Source of the DNA: Methanosarcina sp. MSH10X1
GTDB taxonomy: Archaea; Halobacteriota; Methanosarcinia; Methanosarcinales; Methanosarcinaceae
DNA length: 64,000 nucleotides
Direction of reading: 5' to 3'
Assembly (NCBI RefSeq): GCF_004099695.1
Contig: NZ_SCHL01000007.1
Coordinates: forward strand, 1 to 64,000
In this document: positions 27,759-37,187 of the stretch, in pieces
Layout of the letters: each line of letters begins with the position of its first letter
How positions within the stretch are numbered: position 1 is the stretch's first letter
Notes under the pieces: model-generated
The model's database searches: none
Told to the model about the DNA's origin: nothing
Seen by the model: the letters and a program-made list of their open reading frames with translations, nothing else
Position numbers and translations under genes: made by a program

Positions 27759-28388
27759 ATGAGAGATAGAGATACCATGATAAAATCCAAACAGGATTAT
27801 AAATATTATTTAGAGGCTGATCGAATTGCCTTAGGGCGAAAAAAAGAGAAAAAAATTGTTATAGATGAAATTTGGGCATTTCAAAAATTATTAAGAAAAA
27901 TCGAGTATCATCAAAATTGTAAACGATTGAAAAAAAGTAATCCACTTTATATATACTTACACCTTAAATTTTTTATATTGAGTATGCTACTTGGATTTAC
28001 TATTCCTCCAAATGTTTTTGGTCCAGGATTATCTATTGGCCATAGAGGCACTATTATTGTGAATGAGAATGCAAAAGTAGGTGCTAACTGCAGGATACAT
28101 GCCTGCACAAGTATCGGAACTACAGCAGGATATGTTGACGTTGCCCCAAAAATTGGGAACGGTGTTTACATAGGGCCAGGGGCGAAAATATTTGGGAATA
28201 TTATAATTGCTGACGGGATAGCTATAGGAGCTAATTCGGTTGTAAATAGATCGTTTACAGAACCAAATATTGGAATTGCAGGAGTCCCAGCAAAGAAAAT
28301 AAACGATAAGGGATCTGAAAAGCTGATTATAAAAGCAACTGAATTGTTGAATAATTACAGCAATATTGTAACTGTAGCACTTGATTAA
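27759..28388 (+). CDS. Serine-acetyltransferase-like hexapeptide acyltransferase
   Basis: 209 residues from ATG 27759; ATG 27777 (MIKSKQDYKYY) is an alternative. The N-terminal ~75 residues are basic and helical with a hydrophobic patch (FFILSMLLGFTIPPNVFG). The rest is a left-handed beta-helix with GPGLSIGHRGTIIVNENAKV, CTSIGTTAG, IGNGVYIGPGAKIFGNI and GANSVVN. GHRGTIIVN resembles serine O-acetyltransferases and sugar O-acetyltransferases of capsule loci. The context favours O-acetylation of a surface glycan. It is strongly A/T-rich. A 32-bp palindrome lies ~40 bp downstream. Confidence 0.82.
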   Translation: MRDRDTMIKSKQDYKYYLEADRIALGRKKEKKIVIDEIWAFQKLLRKIEYHQNCKRLKKSNPLYIYLHLKFFILSMLLGFTIPPNVFGPGLSIGHRGTIIVNENAKVGANCRIHACTSIGTTAGYVDVAPKIGNGVYIGPGAKIFGNIIIADGIAIGANSVVNRSFTEPNIGIAGVPAKKINDKGSEKLIIKATELLNNYSNIVTVALD

Positions 28389-28429
28389 ATCGTGTTGAGA
28401 TTGTTTGGAAATGTTTCAAAAAAAATTGA

Positions 28430-28461
28430 TTAAATGTCATTTCAATTGAAATGACATTTAA
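28430..28461. terminator. Perfect 32-bp palindrome after the acyltransferase
   Basis: The left arm ttaaatgtcatttcaa (28430-28445) is exactly mirrored by ttgaaatgacatttaa (28446-28461), 16 bp with no mismatch and no spacer. It lies 41 bp after the stop at 28388. It could form a transcript hairpin and act as a terminator, or be a protein-binding site. The termination role is an inference. Confidence 0.5.
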
Positions 28462-29097
28462 AGAATATAATCAACTACCAAGATAAGAAAGTAATTGTCA
28501 CTTGCTAGAAATCGCTGGAAACGTTCCATTCTCAACTAAAATTTCAATTAAGGTAGGAACTATAATTTTGAGCATAATATTAAAACTGTTTTGATCAACA
28601 GGAGAGACGATAACAGTAACCGTGTAAGTGCAAAATTATTTACAAGCTTTTATACAACTCATTAACATTCTCAATGAACAGGGAAATTCATAAAGAGCTT
28701 TTCAGGACTCTAGTTTAGCTAATACCGAAAAAAATGATTATTGGATTCAAACCAGTAAAAAAAGTATTGTTGAAAAAGTGTTTTCAGTAATAAAAAAGAA
28801 ATTTGGAGAAATTCTTAGCCAGGAAGTTCTAAAATCAAGTAAAATGAAGTCTCTTCGCTGTTTTGAGTAAGTGATTCATACCTACTTCTTGTATATTAGA
28901 GTGATACATCTAATAGTTAGAGACATTTATTTTTAGGAACCACAATCAAGCTTGATGTTTTCTATTTTGGCAGGATAACTGTATAATTAAGCAATTATTT
29001 TCAACCCATAAGAAATTGTAAAGAACAGAATAAAGTTATTAATATACATCTGAATGAAAAATTATAACCTTATTTTTACTTAAATTGAAGATTTTAT
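28462..29097. other. A/T-rich spacer with degraded sequence
   Basis: No intact gene. It contains the transposase remnant at ~28700-28870 (separate entry) and otherwise only short frames. It directly abuts the IS element that starts at 29098. Confidence 0.55.
28700..28870 (+). pseudogene. C-terminal remnant of a DDE transposase
   Basis: The frame ending at TAA 28868-28870 reads SIVEKVFSVIKKKFGEILSQ, which aligns with [20 protein letters not shown] of the intact transposase at 29209-30114, including the conserved catalytic Glu region (IVE). The upstream part lacks the first two Asp motifs, and no start is visible. It is a decayed older insertion a few hundred bases from the intact element. Confidence 0.7.
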
Positions 29098-30104
29098 GGC
29101 TCTGTAGAAATCCTCTAAGTTCTATTTTTACCCAAAAATATATAAAAACAAAATTGTAAAAATGCTCCTTATTTTTTGTCCCCACAAAAAACGAAGGAGC
29201 AATTGTTATTGTCATCAAATAAGTATATTAAATTTATCGATCTCAGTCTTAAAACGGTTCAGTCTTGCAGACTGAACCTTTACTCCTGTAAATATTCTAA
29301 ACGCGTTTATACTCAACATCAGCTTCTTGTTCTTGTTTCATTGAAGGAGTATATAAGTACAGACTACCGTGACTTTGTAGAACTTATTGACCTCATGAGT
29401 AATATAAAGGAAAAATTTGACCTTGATAAGGTTCCTCATTACACTACTCTTCAAAAGTTTGTGTCCAGAGTTCCTTCCTCATTGTTTAACCTAATTTTGT
29501 CAAAAACTCTAAAACTATTTTATTCACATGGAGAAAATGCTTCTATTACAGCAATTGACTCAACTGGATTTACGAGTTCATATGCAAGTCATTATTATTC
29601 TAAAAGAACAGGGAAGCTCCGAAGGAGCTTCCTTAAAACTTCAATATCAGTAGACACCATTAAAAAAATAATATTAGGATGGAAAATCAGCCAAAAAACA
29701 GATCATGATGTCAAGCATGCAAAAACTCTGATAAGACAATCAAACAGGTCAAGAAAGTCTCAATGTTATGTAATGGATAAAGGGTATGATTCCGAAGAAA
29801 TTCATACTCTAATAAGAGAAGAGATAAAAGCAGATTCAGTAGTACCTTTAAGAGAAAGAAAAAGAAAGAGAATAAACGGAAAATATAGAAAGCAGTTAAA
29901 AAAAGAGTTTGACAGAATCAGATACAATAGAAGGAATATAGTAGAGACAATAATATCTGTCGTAAAAAGGAAATTTGGAGAAACATTAAGAGCAAGAAAG
30001 GTTAGAAATCAAGTAAAAGAAGTAAAAGTTAAACTGATAGTCTATAACATAAACAAAAAAGTAATAGAAATAATATGGATCGAATTAAGGATTTCTACAG
30101 AACC
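29098..30104 (+). mobile_element. Insertion sequence of ~1007 bp, IS4/IS5-type DDE, with 16-bp TIRs and 8-bp target duplication
   Basis: The left end GGCTCTGTAGAAATCC (29098-29113) and right end ggatttctacagaacc (30089-30104) are 16-bp inverted repeats with one mismatch. The flanks carry an identical 8-bp direct repeat, gattttat, at 29090-29097 and 30105-30112. This marks a clean, fairly recent insertion. The single ORF is the DDE transposase. The 8-bp duplication would suit the ISH1-like group of IS5, but the family is tentative. The element lies between the acyltransferase and the ATP-grasp gene. Confidence 0.88.
29164..29200 (+). promoter_or_regulatory. Hairpin covering the transposase ribosome binding site
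   Basis: GCTCCTTATTTTTTGT (29164-29179) pairs with acaaaaaacgaaggagc (29184-29200) around a CCCC loop, a nearly perfect 16-bp stem with one bulge. The 3' arm contains AAGGAG (29194-29199), the likely ribosome binding site for the TTG start at 29209. In a read-through transcript the site would be sealed, a known way IS elements limit transposase synthesis. The pairing is seen; the effect is inferred. Confidence 0.65.
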
Positions 30105-30114
30105 GATTTTATAG
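29209..30114 (+). CDS. IS transposase, DDE type
   Basis: About 301 residues from TTG 29209, nine bases after AAGGAG; the open frame begins at TTG 29176, and TTG 29203 is too close to the ribosome binding site. The catalytic triad is readable as AIDSTGF (D1), [12 protein letters not shown] (D2) and [17 protein letters not shown] (E) in a basic C-terminus. The reading frame continues through the right inverted repeat. Its TAG (30112-30114) lies outside the element, so the last residues are encoded by target DNA. The gene appears intact and possibly active. Confidence 0.9.
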   Translation: MSSNKYIKFIDLSLKTVQSCRLNLYSCKYSKRVYTQHQLLVLVSLKEYISTDYRDFVELIDLMSNIKEKFDLDKVPHYTTLQKFVSRVPSSLFNLILSKTLKLFYSHGENASITAIDSTGFTSSYASHYYSKRTGKLRRSFLKTSISVDTIKKIILGWKISQKTDHDVKHAKTLIRQSNRSRKSQCYVMDKGYDSEEIHTLIREEIKADSVVPLRERKRKRINGKYRKQLKKEFDRIRYNRRNIVETIISVVKRKFGETLRARKVRNQVKEVKVKLIVYNINKKVIEIIWIELRISTEPIL

Positions 30115-30120
30115 TGTTGG

Positions 30121-31383
30121 TTATTTGGTATTACTATGGTTAAAAATTGAATTCTTGAGAGATCCCGTTACTCTAACTAAGGAACCATATAATAGTCTAA
30201 TTGAGATCATCCAATCTCCAGCATTAAATTCTGCAAAAATTATCTTTTTTGTATTTATGTCATGTATCCACTCAGAAAGAGACATATTCCACTGTGGGTA
30301 ATCTTTTTTATAGTTAAAGTTACAATTAAAGAAATCTTGAATTATTTTTACGTATCTCACAGAACTATCTTTTTGATTGCTTTCAGTAAACGTTACATTT
30401 TGTCCACATGAATCCTTATACGCTATTAAGGGCAGGCTAACTCCACAGGCAGGTGTAATCCCTATCCATGACCAAGATCTAGGGTTTACTTCAATTAACT
30501 TAAATTCACCTGAAATTGAATCTTTTTTGTACTCAAACTCGGCGATTCCCGAATATTTAAGGTCCTTTACTATCCTTCTTGTGTTTTTTATAATATGCTC
30601 AGGAACTTTTACGCATTCGCCAACAACACAATCACCACTGTCTGCTGGATATCCTCTCACCTTATGACCTGTAAATAGTCCTAAGATTTCAGAATGGCGA
30701 TCAGAATAAATACCAACAGTATACATACTGTCTGACATTCCATTAACATATTCTTGAAATATGAGTTTATCAATAAATTCGTTTTCTCTTTTGATGAATT
30801 TAACTAGCTCATTTTTATTTTTAATGATATTAAATCTTAGCCTATCCATATTTTGAGTAATATATTTTAAGTCTTCGTTAGAGGAAGTTCTTCTAAAAAC
30901 TGGTTTTGCTATAATAGGGAAATTTTCTTCATTCAAATTGTTTAAATCATTAATATCCCAAGAGTGAGGAGTTAAATAATTCATTTTGTCTCCAATTTCA
31001 TAAAATAAATTTTTATTAACTAAAATTTTTACTGTTTCCCAGTCCGCTACGACAGGGAGTGAAACTTCAGACAATAACTTTTTATTCTTAGAGATAGCTA
31101 CAGCCCAGTGATCGTTTGTTGGAAAGAGAACCGGCTTATGATTCAGTTTCTTGCAGAAATTATATAAAAAATAAATAAATTCATCTTCATTTTCTAATGG
31201 ATCAGGACACTTCTGGTACTGAGCATATTTCGAAAAAGTTCCGATATCACGGATGCAGTCCATTGCTATACATTTTATTCCATTTTTGCCTAATTCCTGA
31301 ATTATACTTAGGCCATTAAAATAACAGTTGAAAACTATTGCATAAGGCTCCACCGTATTCACCACTTTTTCATAGATAACCAT
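30121..31383 (-). CDS. ATP-grasp domain ligase
   Basis: About 420 residues from ATG 31383 (MVIYEKVVNTVEPYAIVFN); a TTG at 31440 would add 19 poorly conserved residues. The N-terminal Rossmann-like domain (NGLSIIQELGKNGIKCIAMD) is followed by the ATP-grasp fold: FPIIAKPVFRR as the ATP-lysine strand, then FQEYVNG. The magnesium-binding EFEYKKDSISGEFKLIEVNPR holds the typical E...N pair. It resembles carbamoyl-phosphate-synthase-like ATP-grasp ligases seen in polysaccharide loci, which join a carboxylate to an amine. The substrate is unknown; amidation or amino-acid decoration of the uronic acid would fit the locus (inference). Confidence 0.8.
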   Translation of the reverse strand: MVIYEKVVNTVEPYAIVFNCYFNGLSIIQELGKNGIKCIAMDCIRDIGTFSKYAQYQKCPDPLENEDEFIYFLYNFCKKLNHKPVLFPTNDHWAVAISKNKKLLSEVSLPVVADWETVKILVNKNLFYEIGDKMNYLTPHSWDINDLNNLNEENFPIIAKPVFRRTSSNEDLKYITQNMDRLRFNIIKNKNELVKFIKRENEFIDKLIFQEYVNGMSDSMYTVGIYSDRHSEILGLFTGHKVRGYPADSGDCVVGECVKVPEHIIKNTRRIVKDLKYSGIAEFEYKKDSISGEFKLIEVNPRSWSWIGITPACGVSLPLIAYKDSCGQNVTFTESNQKDSSVRYVKIIQDFFNCNFNYKKDYPQWNMSLSEWIHDINTKKIIFAEFNAGDWMISIRLLYGSLVRVTGSLKNSIFNHSNTK

Positions 31384-31625
31384 TCCAGACCTGAATTTTA
31401 GAATTAGGTGAGTAATAGATTGAAAGAAGATTCCTTCCAAAAAAAAGAGCTAATTTTTTTTGGAAATCCCGTAAGCTCTTTAACTGTTGGCCCATTATCA
31501 TTTTGAGTAAATGAAATATATTATACAGATTATTCATCAGTATCGCACTAGACGAATTCATCCTAAATTTTAGTTAAAAAATGTGTTTAAAGATAAAGAT
31601 GAGATATTGCCTTAGTACAGCAATA

Positions 31626-32696
31626 TTATAAATCAAACTCACTATTTAAGATCTTGCAGATTTTTTCACTTGCGTCTCCTGTTCCAAAGACATTTTTTTT
31701 GCTTGTACACCCACAGAAGTTTTTTACGGAATTTACAATCTGTTCATAGTTAGCTCCAACAAGCACATTCCACCCATCTTCTACAGTTTCAATCCACTCA
31801 GTGTTTTCTCTTATAGTTATACAGGGTACACCAAGCATATACGCTTCTTTCTGAACCCCTCCTGAATCTGTAAGGATTTTTAGAGCATTTGCCTCCAGTT
31901 TTAACATATCGAGATAGCCTACAGGTGGAATAGCTATAATTTTTTGTGTCAAAGTTTCCCAGAGCCCATATTGTCTTAAATATTTTTCAGTTCTTGGGTG
32001 GATCGGAAAGACGATAGTTTCATTTACATCAAATAATGCATTAACAATTGAAATCAAATTCTCTCTAGAGTCAGTATTTGCAGGTCTATGTATAGTTGCA
32101 AGCAAATACTTCTTGGGCGAGACCCCCAACTCTTTCAAAATATTGGATTTTTTTTCTGCCTGGCGCTGGTTGTACACAATAGAATCCAGCATTATATCCC
32201 CTACATTGTATACTCGTTTACAGATTCCCTCTTTTTTTAAGTTCTGTACAGCAGTTTTAGTCGGACAAAAGAGCAGGTTTGAAACATGATCTGTGAGCAC
32301 GCGGTTTATTTCTTCTGGCATACTGCGATCAAAAGAACGAAGGCCTGCTTCCACATGTATAAGTTTCAGTTGAAGCTTTGCTGCAGCAAGTGAACCTGCA
32401 AGTGTAGAGTTTGTATCTCCGTAAACAAGTACCATGTCTGGTTTCTCTTTTAAAAGAATTTTTTCGATTTCTAAGAGCATTTTTCCCGTTTGCTCCCCAT
32501 GCCGACCTGATCCTATACCTAAATTGTAATCAGGTTCTGGGATTTTAAGTTCTTTTAAAAAAATCTCAGACATATTGATATCATAGTGTTGACCTGTATG
32601 TACAAGTATTTCTTTGTGTTCTTTACGAATTGCACGGGAAAGAGGGGCGCATTTTATAAACTGAGGACGAGCTCCGATGATTGAGAGTATTTTCAT
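31626..32696 (-). CDS. UDP-N-acetylglucosamine 2-epimerase, non-hydrolysing (WecB/WbpI-like)
   Basis: 356 residues, the normal family length. Motifs: MKILSIIGARPQFIKCAPLS, VLVHTGQHYDINMSEIF-type segment, VYGDTNSTLAGSLAA, HVEAGLRSFDRSMPEEINR (catalytic acids), DSGGVQKEA and GVPCITIRENTEW. Family enzymes interconvert UDP-GlcNAc and UDP-ManNAc; WbpI acts on UDP-GlcNAc3NAcA to give UDP-ManNAc3NAcA. The operon at 17753-22074 would make exactly that substrate, so a WbpI role is attractive, but WecB activity is equally compatible with sequence. Minus strand, upstream of the ATP-grasp gene. A remnant of a second such gene is at 25953. Confidence 0.92.
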   Translation of the reverse strand: MKILSIIGARPQFIKCAPLSRAIRKEHKEILVHTGQHYDINMSEIFLKELKIPEPDYNLGIGSGRHGEQTGKMLLEIEKILLKEKPDMVLVYGDTNSTLAGSLAAAKLQLKLIHVEAGLRSFDRSMPEEINRVLTDHVSNLLFCPTKTAVQNLKKEGICKRVYNVGDIMLDSIVYNQRQAEKKSNILKELGVSPKKYLLATIHRPANTDSRENLISIVNALFDVNETIVFPIHPRTEKYLRQYGLWETLTQKIIAIPPVGYLDMLKLEANALKILTDSGGVQKEAYMLGVPCITIRENTEWIETVEDGWNVLVGANYEQIVNSVKNFCGCTSKKNVFGTGDASEKICKILNSEFDL

Positions 32697-32802
32697 AGTT
32701 ATTTCCTTTCGTTGTTTATCTTAGAATAAATTCTTACGTTACAGCGAATATCACACATTGTAGGTTATAGAAACTAATAAAAGGAATTAGTTTTCCAAAA
32801 GA

Positions 32803-33984
32803 TCAGATTTTATGGATTTTTGTTTCATTACATACACCTAATACTTTTCTTGCAACACCGTCCCAACTGTGATTTTCGGCAACGTATTTACGACCATTTT
32901 CACCCATACTGTTCTTCACTTCAGGATTATCAAGTAATAAAAGGACAGAATTTGCAAATTCTTCGGAATTTTCAGGATTAATTAATATCCCAGCATTCAC
33001 TTCCGCTAATATTTCGAATCCGCTAGTATTCGTTGCAACAATTGGTCTTCCACACGCCATATACTCATATAATTTTAATGGAGAGTATCCTGAATTTAGA
33101 GGTTTTTTTGGGACGACACAAATATCCGCAGCATTAATATACGTCGGAACCATCTTGTAAGGAACACTCCCTGTAAAAATAAACTTGTTTAATACTCCTA
33201 AATTCTCTGCTAATTGCAACCACTCCTCTTTCATAACACCATCCCCAACTACTAAAAAATGTGTTTGAGGAGATTCAGTTAAAATTAAAGGACTCGCCTT
33301 AATAAGGTACTCAACTCCCTGCCAAGGAGCTAAATTACCAACAAAGCAGACGTAAAAATAAGAAGAATCTAGATTTAGTCTATCCAATGATTCTTGCTTA
33401 ACTAGAGGTCTGAATAAATCTGTGTTTGCCCCATTGTTAATTACTACAACCTTATTCTCTGGAATCTTGTATACATTAATAATCTGCTTTTTAAGATTTT
33501 GAGTAACAGATACGATTTTATCGCAATGATTATAATTGAATTTCTCAGATGCTACAGATAAAACATAATATATACTACGTGTAACAGATATTGAGGAAGC
33601 TTTCATCAAAGCCTCATCACGAATAAACCCATTTATTTCAATAATACAGGGAATTTTGAAAAATTTACATATAAATACAGGAAGAAAAGAAAAGGAATTT
33701 TGTCTTAGATAAATTACATTAGGTTTGTTTTTTAAGCAGTAATAAAGTAAATAGAAAAATAAGGAGAGTTCGTAAGAAATACCTATAAACAAAGTTTTAT
33801 TTATATGAGGAATATATTTTATATTTTTCAGTTCTAATCTCTTCTGACTTTTTGGAGCAAATAATGTTACATCTACATATTTGGTCAAATTATAGAAGAG
33901 CTCTAAAATATGGGTGTTTGAACCGGTATTAGAGTCTAAGTAGTCATAATAAATTAAGAAAATTCTAGCATTTTTAGATATCAT
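32803..33984 (-). CDS. GT4-family glycosyltransferase (paralogue of 6637-7821)
   Basis: 393 residues, GT-B fold. Donor-site motifs are VCFVGNLAPWQGVEYLI, LVVGDGVMKEEW, ADICVVPKKPLNSGYSPLKL and LYEYMACGRPIVATNTSG. It is closely similar along its whole length to the protein encoded at 6637-7821, including the N-terminal FLIYYDYLDSNTGSNTHILE. This copy is much richer in A/T. It lies 53 bp downstream of the polytopic protein at 34038, as if the glycosyltransferase/membrane-protein part of the left locus had a diverged second copy. Donor sugar not predictable. Confidence 0.9.
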   Translation of the reverse strand: MISKNARIFLIYYDYLDSNTGSNTHILELFYNLTKYVDVTLFAPKSQKRLELKNIKYIPHINKTLFIGISYELSLFFYLLYYCLKNKPNVIYLRQNSFSFLPVFICKFFKIPCIIEINGFIRDEALMKASSISVTRSIYYVLSVASEKFNYNHCDKIVSVTQNLKKQIINVYKIPENKVVVINNGANTDLFRPLVKQESLDRLNLDSSYFYVCFVGNLAPWQGVEYLIKASPLILTESPQTHFLVVGDGVMKEEWLQLAENLGVLNKFIFTGSVPYKMVPTYINAADICVVPKKPLNSGYSPLKLYEYMACGRPIVATNTSGFEILAEVNAGILINPENSEEFANSVLLLLDNPEVKNSMGENGRKYVAENHSWDGVARKVLGVCNETKIHKI

Positions 33985-34037
33985 AGCATTTCTCCTCCGA
34001 AAGAATAATATTGATTCCCTATATCGAAGTCAATTCT

Positions 34038-35969
34038 TCAATTATAATAAACAGAAATTGCAGAGTTTGAATAAACTTTATCGTTCATTTTTAGTTTTGA
34101 ATATAGCTTCATTTGATTTTCTGGAGTGCCTACATATAAATAGTTAGGTGCGTCCCTTGATTCTAGTTCATTTTCTCCAAAATACAGCCCATTTCTTGCT
34201 AATTCTCGCTCGCGTATTACTATATAACCATTATAAGAAGGTAGAGAGTCTACGTTTTTAATTTTCTTAGACCGGTAATATGAGACGCCTAAAGATTGGG
34301 AATATTCGAATTTACCAGGGAAATATCTCATTGCATGATAATCAGAATAAAGAATAGATCCAAACGGAACTTTATTAGAAATATAGTTAAAACCATTCAA
34401 TTCTTGATTACTGAAATACTCATGTTGAGGATTTATCCAGAGATCATCCGAGTCCGACACACTAGAAACTAGCGAAACAAATGAAAAAATAAAGATTAAA
34501 GTAAAAACTGAAATGAATTTACTTTTAGACAACTTGGGAAAAGTTTTTGAACCAGTTATTAAATACAAATAAATCCCAACTCCCATAACAAAAGCCATAA
34601 ATGGGCTAACAAGTAACATGATACGATCGAATCTAAAAAGCACCATAAATTGCCATACAGAATTTAATGGGTTTGGAATGTAAAATATAAGTGTAAATAG
34701 CGCAACTAGCCCAAAAACTGATGCATAATTGTTTTTATGGCACTTCAAGAGATAGCCAATTGAGATCAAAGCGAAAAATAAGAATATGGAGTCATCAAAA
34801 TATCCGAGTATTTTCATCCATTCACTCTGAGATATCCCGGAACTTCCACCAAACAGCACTACTGAATCTAAATAATTTAGCTGCAACCTCGAACTTATAT
34901 CTTTTGTAATGAATATATATGCGACAAAGATCCAATAAGAGATGAACATAACATTTATTAGCACATAATAATTCTTACTTAGGAAATTTTTATTACCAGT
35001 GAGCCACTCTGAGATAAATACGATTGAAAGTAACAATACAATTTGAGGAATTGAAACTTGATGGACCAAGATTAAAGATATGGAAATCAGAATGGAAAGA
35101 ATTCTGAATCTCATACTGTTCTTTCCTTGGCTACTTGAATAAACAAAGTATAATATGATGATAAAATAAATGAAGGCCATTGTTCTTGCAATTAAATTTA
35201 CACCGTAGTATATTACAACTGAGCTTAATGAATACAGAGAAGAAGATAAAAGAGCAATCTGTTGATTATGGGATGTTTTTAAGAAAATAGAATAAATAAA
35301 AACTACTGTGATTCCATATATTGGTGCCGTTATTAAAAAAAGAGATGTTTTCATATCGAGATTCAATAGATAAGATGCTTCAGATAACAAGATGTGATAT
35401 AGAGGAAAATATGAATAATTGCTAAGAGAAATAGGGATCACATGTCCAGAAAGATAAGTTATTTTAGACATGAATATATGAGAAAGTAAATCAGTTGTTC
35501 CAAAATAGAACCCATAATTCATGGTGACACTATAAATTAAATTTAGCATGATAAAGAATAGCTCAGTAAGTATCAATGCAGGCTTTTTGATATTAGAAAA
35601 TATTTGGACAAATATAATTAAGTAAGAAAATGAAATTAAAAGAAAATAATACCACGGTCTGCTTTCATGCATAAATAAAACTACTATCGAAAAAAAATAA
35701 ATAGCCCAGAACAAATAATTAAAGATATTGCTATTTGGAATAGAGATATATATATCCTTTTTTAGATCTACTTGCTCATTTTTTAAATTTAGAGTATAGT
35801 GACAAGAGATCAGTGCCGGAATTGCGATTACTAGCCCGTTGAAAGCTGAATTAAATCTACCAATAATAAGCATACATAAACATGCACCTAAAACAACAAG
35901 TAGTATGAAATAGGGAAAAGCGATGGAGAAAGTATGCATACCGTCTTCTATATAATCCTTAATCTTCAT
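34038..35969 (-). CDS. Large polytopic membrane protein, GT-C-like (paralogue of 9413-11392)
   Basis: 643 residues, about a dozen membrane helices then a soluble C-terminal ~140 residues. The loop NYGFYFGTTDLLSHIFMSKI is shared with the paralogue, as are NPLNSVWQFMVLFRFDRIML and the C-terminal ARNGLYFGENELESRDAPNY. As for that protein, the acidic loop suggests a GT-C-type transferase or polymerase acting outside the cytoplasm (inference). It is encoded between two GT4 genes on the minus strand. Base composition is clearly A/T-richer than in the 9413 copy. Confidence 0.75.
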   Translation of the reverse strand: MKIKDYIEDGMHTFSIAFPYFILLVVLGACLCMLIIGRFNSAFNGLVIAIPALISCHYTLNLKNEQVDLKKDIYISIPNSNIFNYLFWAIYFFSIVVLFMHESRPWYYFLLISFSYLIIFVQIFSNIKKPALILTELFFIMLNLIYSVTMNYGFYFGTTDLLSHIFMSKITYLSGHVIPISLSNYSYFPLYHILLSEASYLLNLDMKTSLFLITAPIYGITVVFIYSIFLKTSHNQQIALLSSSLYSLSSVVIYYGVNLIARTMAFIYFIIILYFVYSSSQGKNSMRFRILSILISISLILVHQVSIPQIVLLLSIVFISEWLTGNKNFLSKNYYVLINVMFISYWIFVAYIFITKDISSRLQLNYLDSVVLFGGSSGISQSEWMKILGYFDDSIFLFFALISIGYLLKCHKNNYASVFGLVALFTLIFYIPNPLNSVWQFMVLFRFDRIMLLVSPFMAFVMGVGIYLYLITGSKTFPKLSKSKFISVFTLIFIFSFVSLVSSVSDSDDLWINPQHEYFSNQELNGFNYISNKVPFGSILYSDYHAMRYFPGKFEYSQSLGVSYYRSKKIKNVDSLPSYNGYIVIRERELARNGLYFGENELESRDAPNYLYVGTPENQMKLYSKLKMNDKVYSNSAISVYYN

Positions 35970-36056
35970 TTTAAGATCACTAAACCAGATGAAATATTTT
36001 TAGATATAGAGACATAACTGATTTAATTTGCATTATTCATTTATTTTAACCTTTGA

Positions 36057-37187
36057 TTAATAACATGAATAAAGGACTCTCTCATAATTTTTAACCGCCG
36101 AATCATAGCTAAACTCAGATCTTACTTTTAGAACTGTATTCGTAGAAATTTCGTTTAATATAGGAGATTCCATAGCCCTAGTTATATTCCTGAAAATAGA
36201 TTCGGGTGAATTGGTTTCAATGATAAAGCCCGTTTTTCCATCTTTTACGAAATCAGGGACTGCTCCAACTGATGTTGCCAGTACTGGCGTACCGCAAGCC
36301 ATTGCCTCAAGAATCACATTTGGAAGCCCCTCAGAATAAGAAGGCAAAATCATCAATTTCATCTGATTAAAATACTTTGGAAGCTCATCATGAGGCACCC
36401 ATCCAGAAAATATAACATAATCAAGGATATCATTTTCAATTAAATACGCTTCAATTTCATTACGTAGTTTTCCATCACCAATAATTAAAAATTTTATATT
36501 ATTATTCCATTTAATTATTTCAGGAATCGCCTTTATCAAATTCAAAATACCCTTTTCTTCGCTTAAACGTCCAACATAACCAATTAAATTTTGCCTTTCT
36601 TTATATTCAGATGTTAGAGAAAAAGTTGAAAAATCCAGAAAATGCTCATGAGCTATAGAGATTTTATAATGGTATTTCTCCAAACCCCATTCTCCGATTA
36701 AAATATTTGAATAAATAATTATTTTATCTGCCAACAATAAATTTATACACTCTAATGTTTTTACAACCATATAAAAGGGGTCCTTTGCATATTTAAGTGC
36801 TTTTGAAGATCCGGGTAGCATTAGTATTACTTTTTTCCTAAAGAGTTTCGCAGTAAGTATCGGAATCAATAAAGTCCCAGATCCATGAAAAAAAATCCAG
36901 ACCTCAGCATTGTCTTTAATCTTGAGAAACTTCCAAGAAATCCTAAATTGTAATAACATATATGCTACGATTTTTAGAAATGTATTTTTCTGTATCGTAT
37001 ATTTTACTGGATATAAATGAACTTTTTTATCGTTTTCAAAGATATTAGTTCCAGCGTTTCCGGTAATAAAAAATATGCTGTCTGAAATAGAATATAGAAT
37101 ACTTGCCAAATTTGCTAATTGGTTTCTATTAGCAAGAGATATTGGAGAAGTTATAAGACCAATGTGTGTATACCTTTTATAATCCAT
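36057..37187 (-). CDS. GT4-family glycosyltransferase
   Basis: 376 residues. Donor-half motifs are LIGYVGRLSEEKGILNLIKA, FLIIGDGKLRNEIE, MKLMILPSYSEGLPNVILEA (E-x7-E region: EGLPNVILE) and MACGTPVLATSVGAVPDFV. The N-terminus HIGLITSPISLANRNQL is an atypical acceptor half. The start ATG 37187 lies inside the 3' end of the upstream GT4 gene (overlap 11 bp), so translation is probably coupled. It is part of the minus-strand run 38286-32803. Linkage specificity is unknown. Confidence 0.9.
   Translation of the reverse strand: MDYKRYTHIGLITSPISLANRNQLANLASILYSISDSIFFITGNAGTNIFENDKKVHLYPVKYTIQKNTFLKIVAYMLLQFRISWKFLKIKDNAEVWIFFHGSGTLLIPILTAKLFRKKVILMLPGSSKALKYAKDPFYMVVKTLECINLLLADKIIIYSNILIGEWGLEKYHYKISIAHEHFLDFSTFSLTSEYKERQNLIGYVGRLSEEKGILNLIKAIPEIIKWNNNIKFLIIGDGKLRNEIEAYLIENDILDYVIFSGWVPHDELPKYFNQMKLMILPSYSEGLPNVILEAMACGTPVLATSVGAVPDFVKDGKTGFIIETNSPESIFRNITRAMESPILNEISTNTVLKVRSEFSYDSAVKNYERVLYSCY

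Noticed and set aside
31370-31561. 63-codon ORF upstream of the ATP-grasp gene
   Set aside because: Overlaps the 5' end of the ATP-grasp gene in another frame and has no recognisable features.
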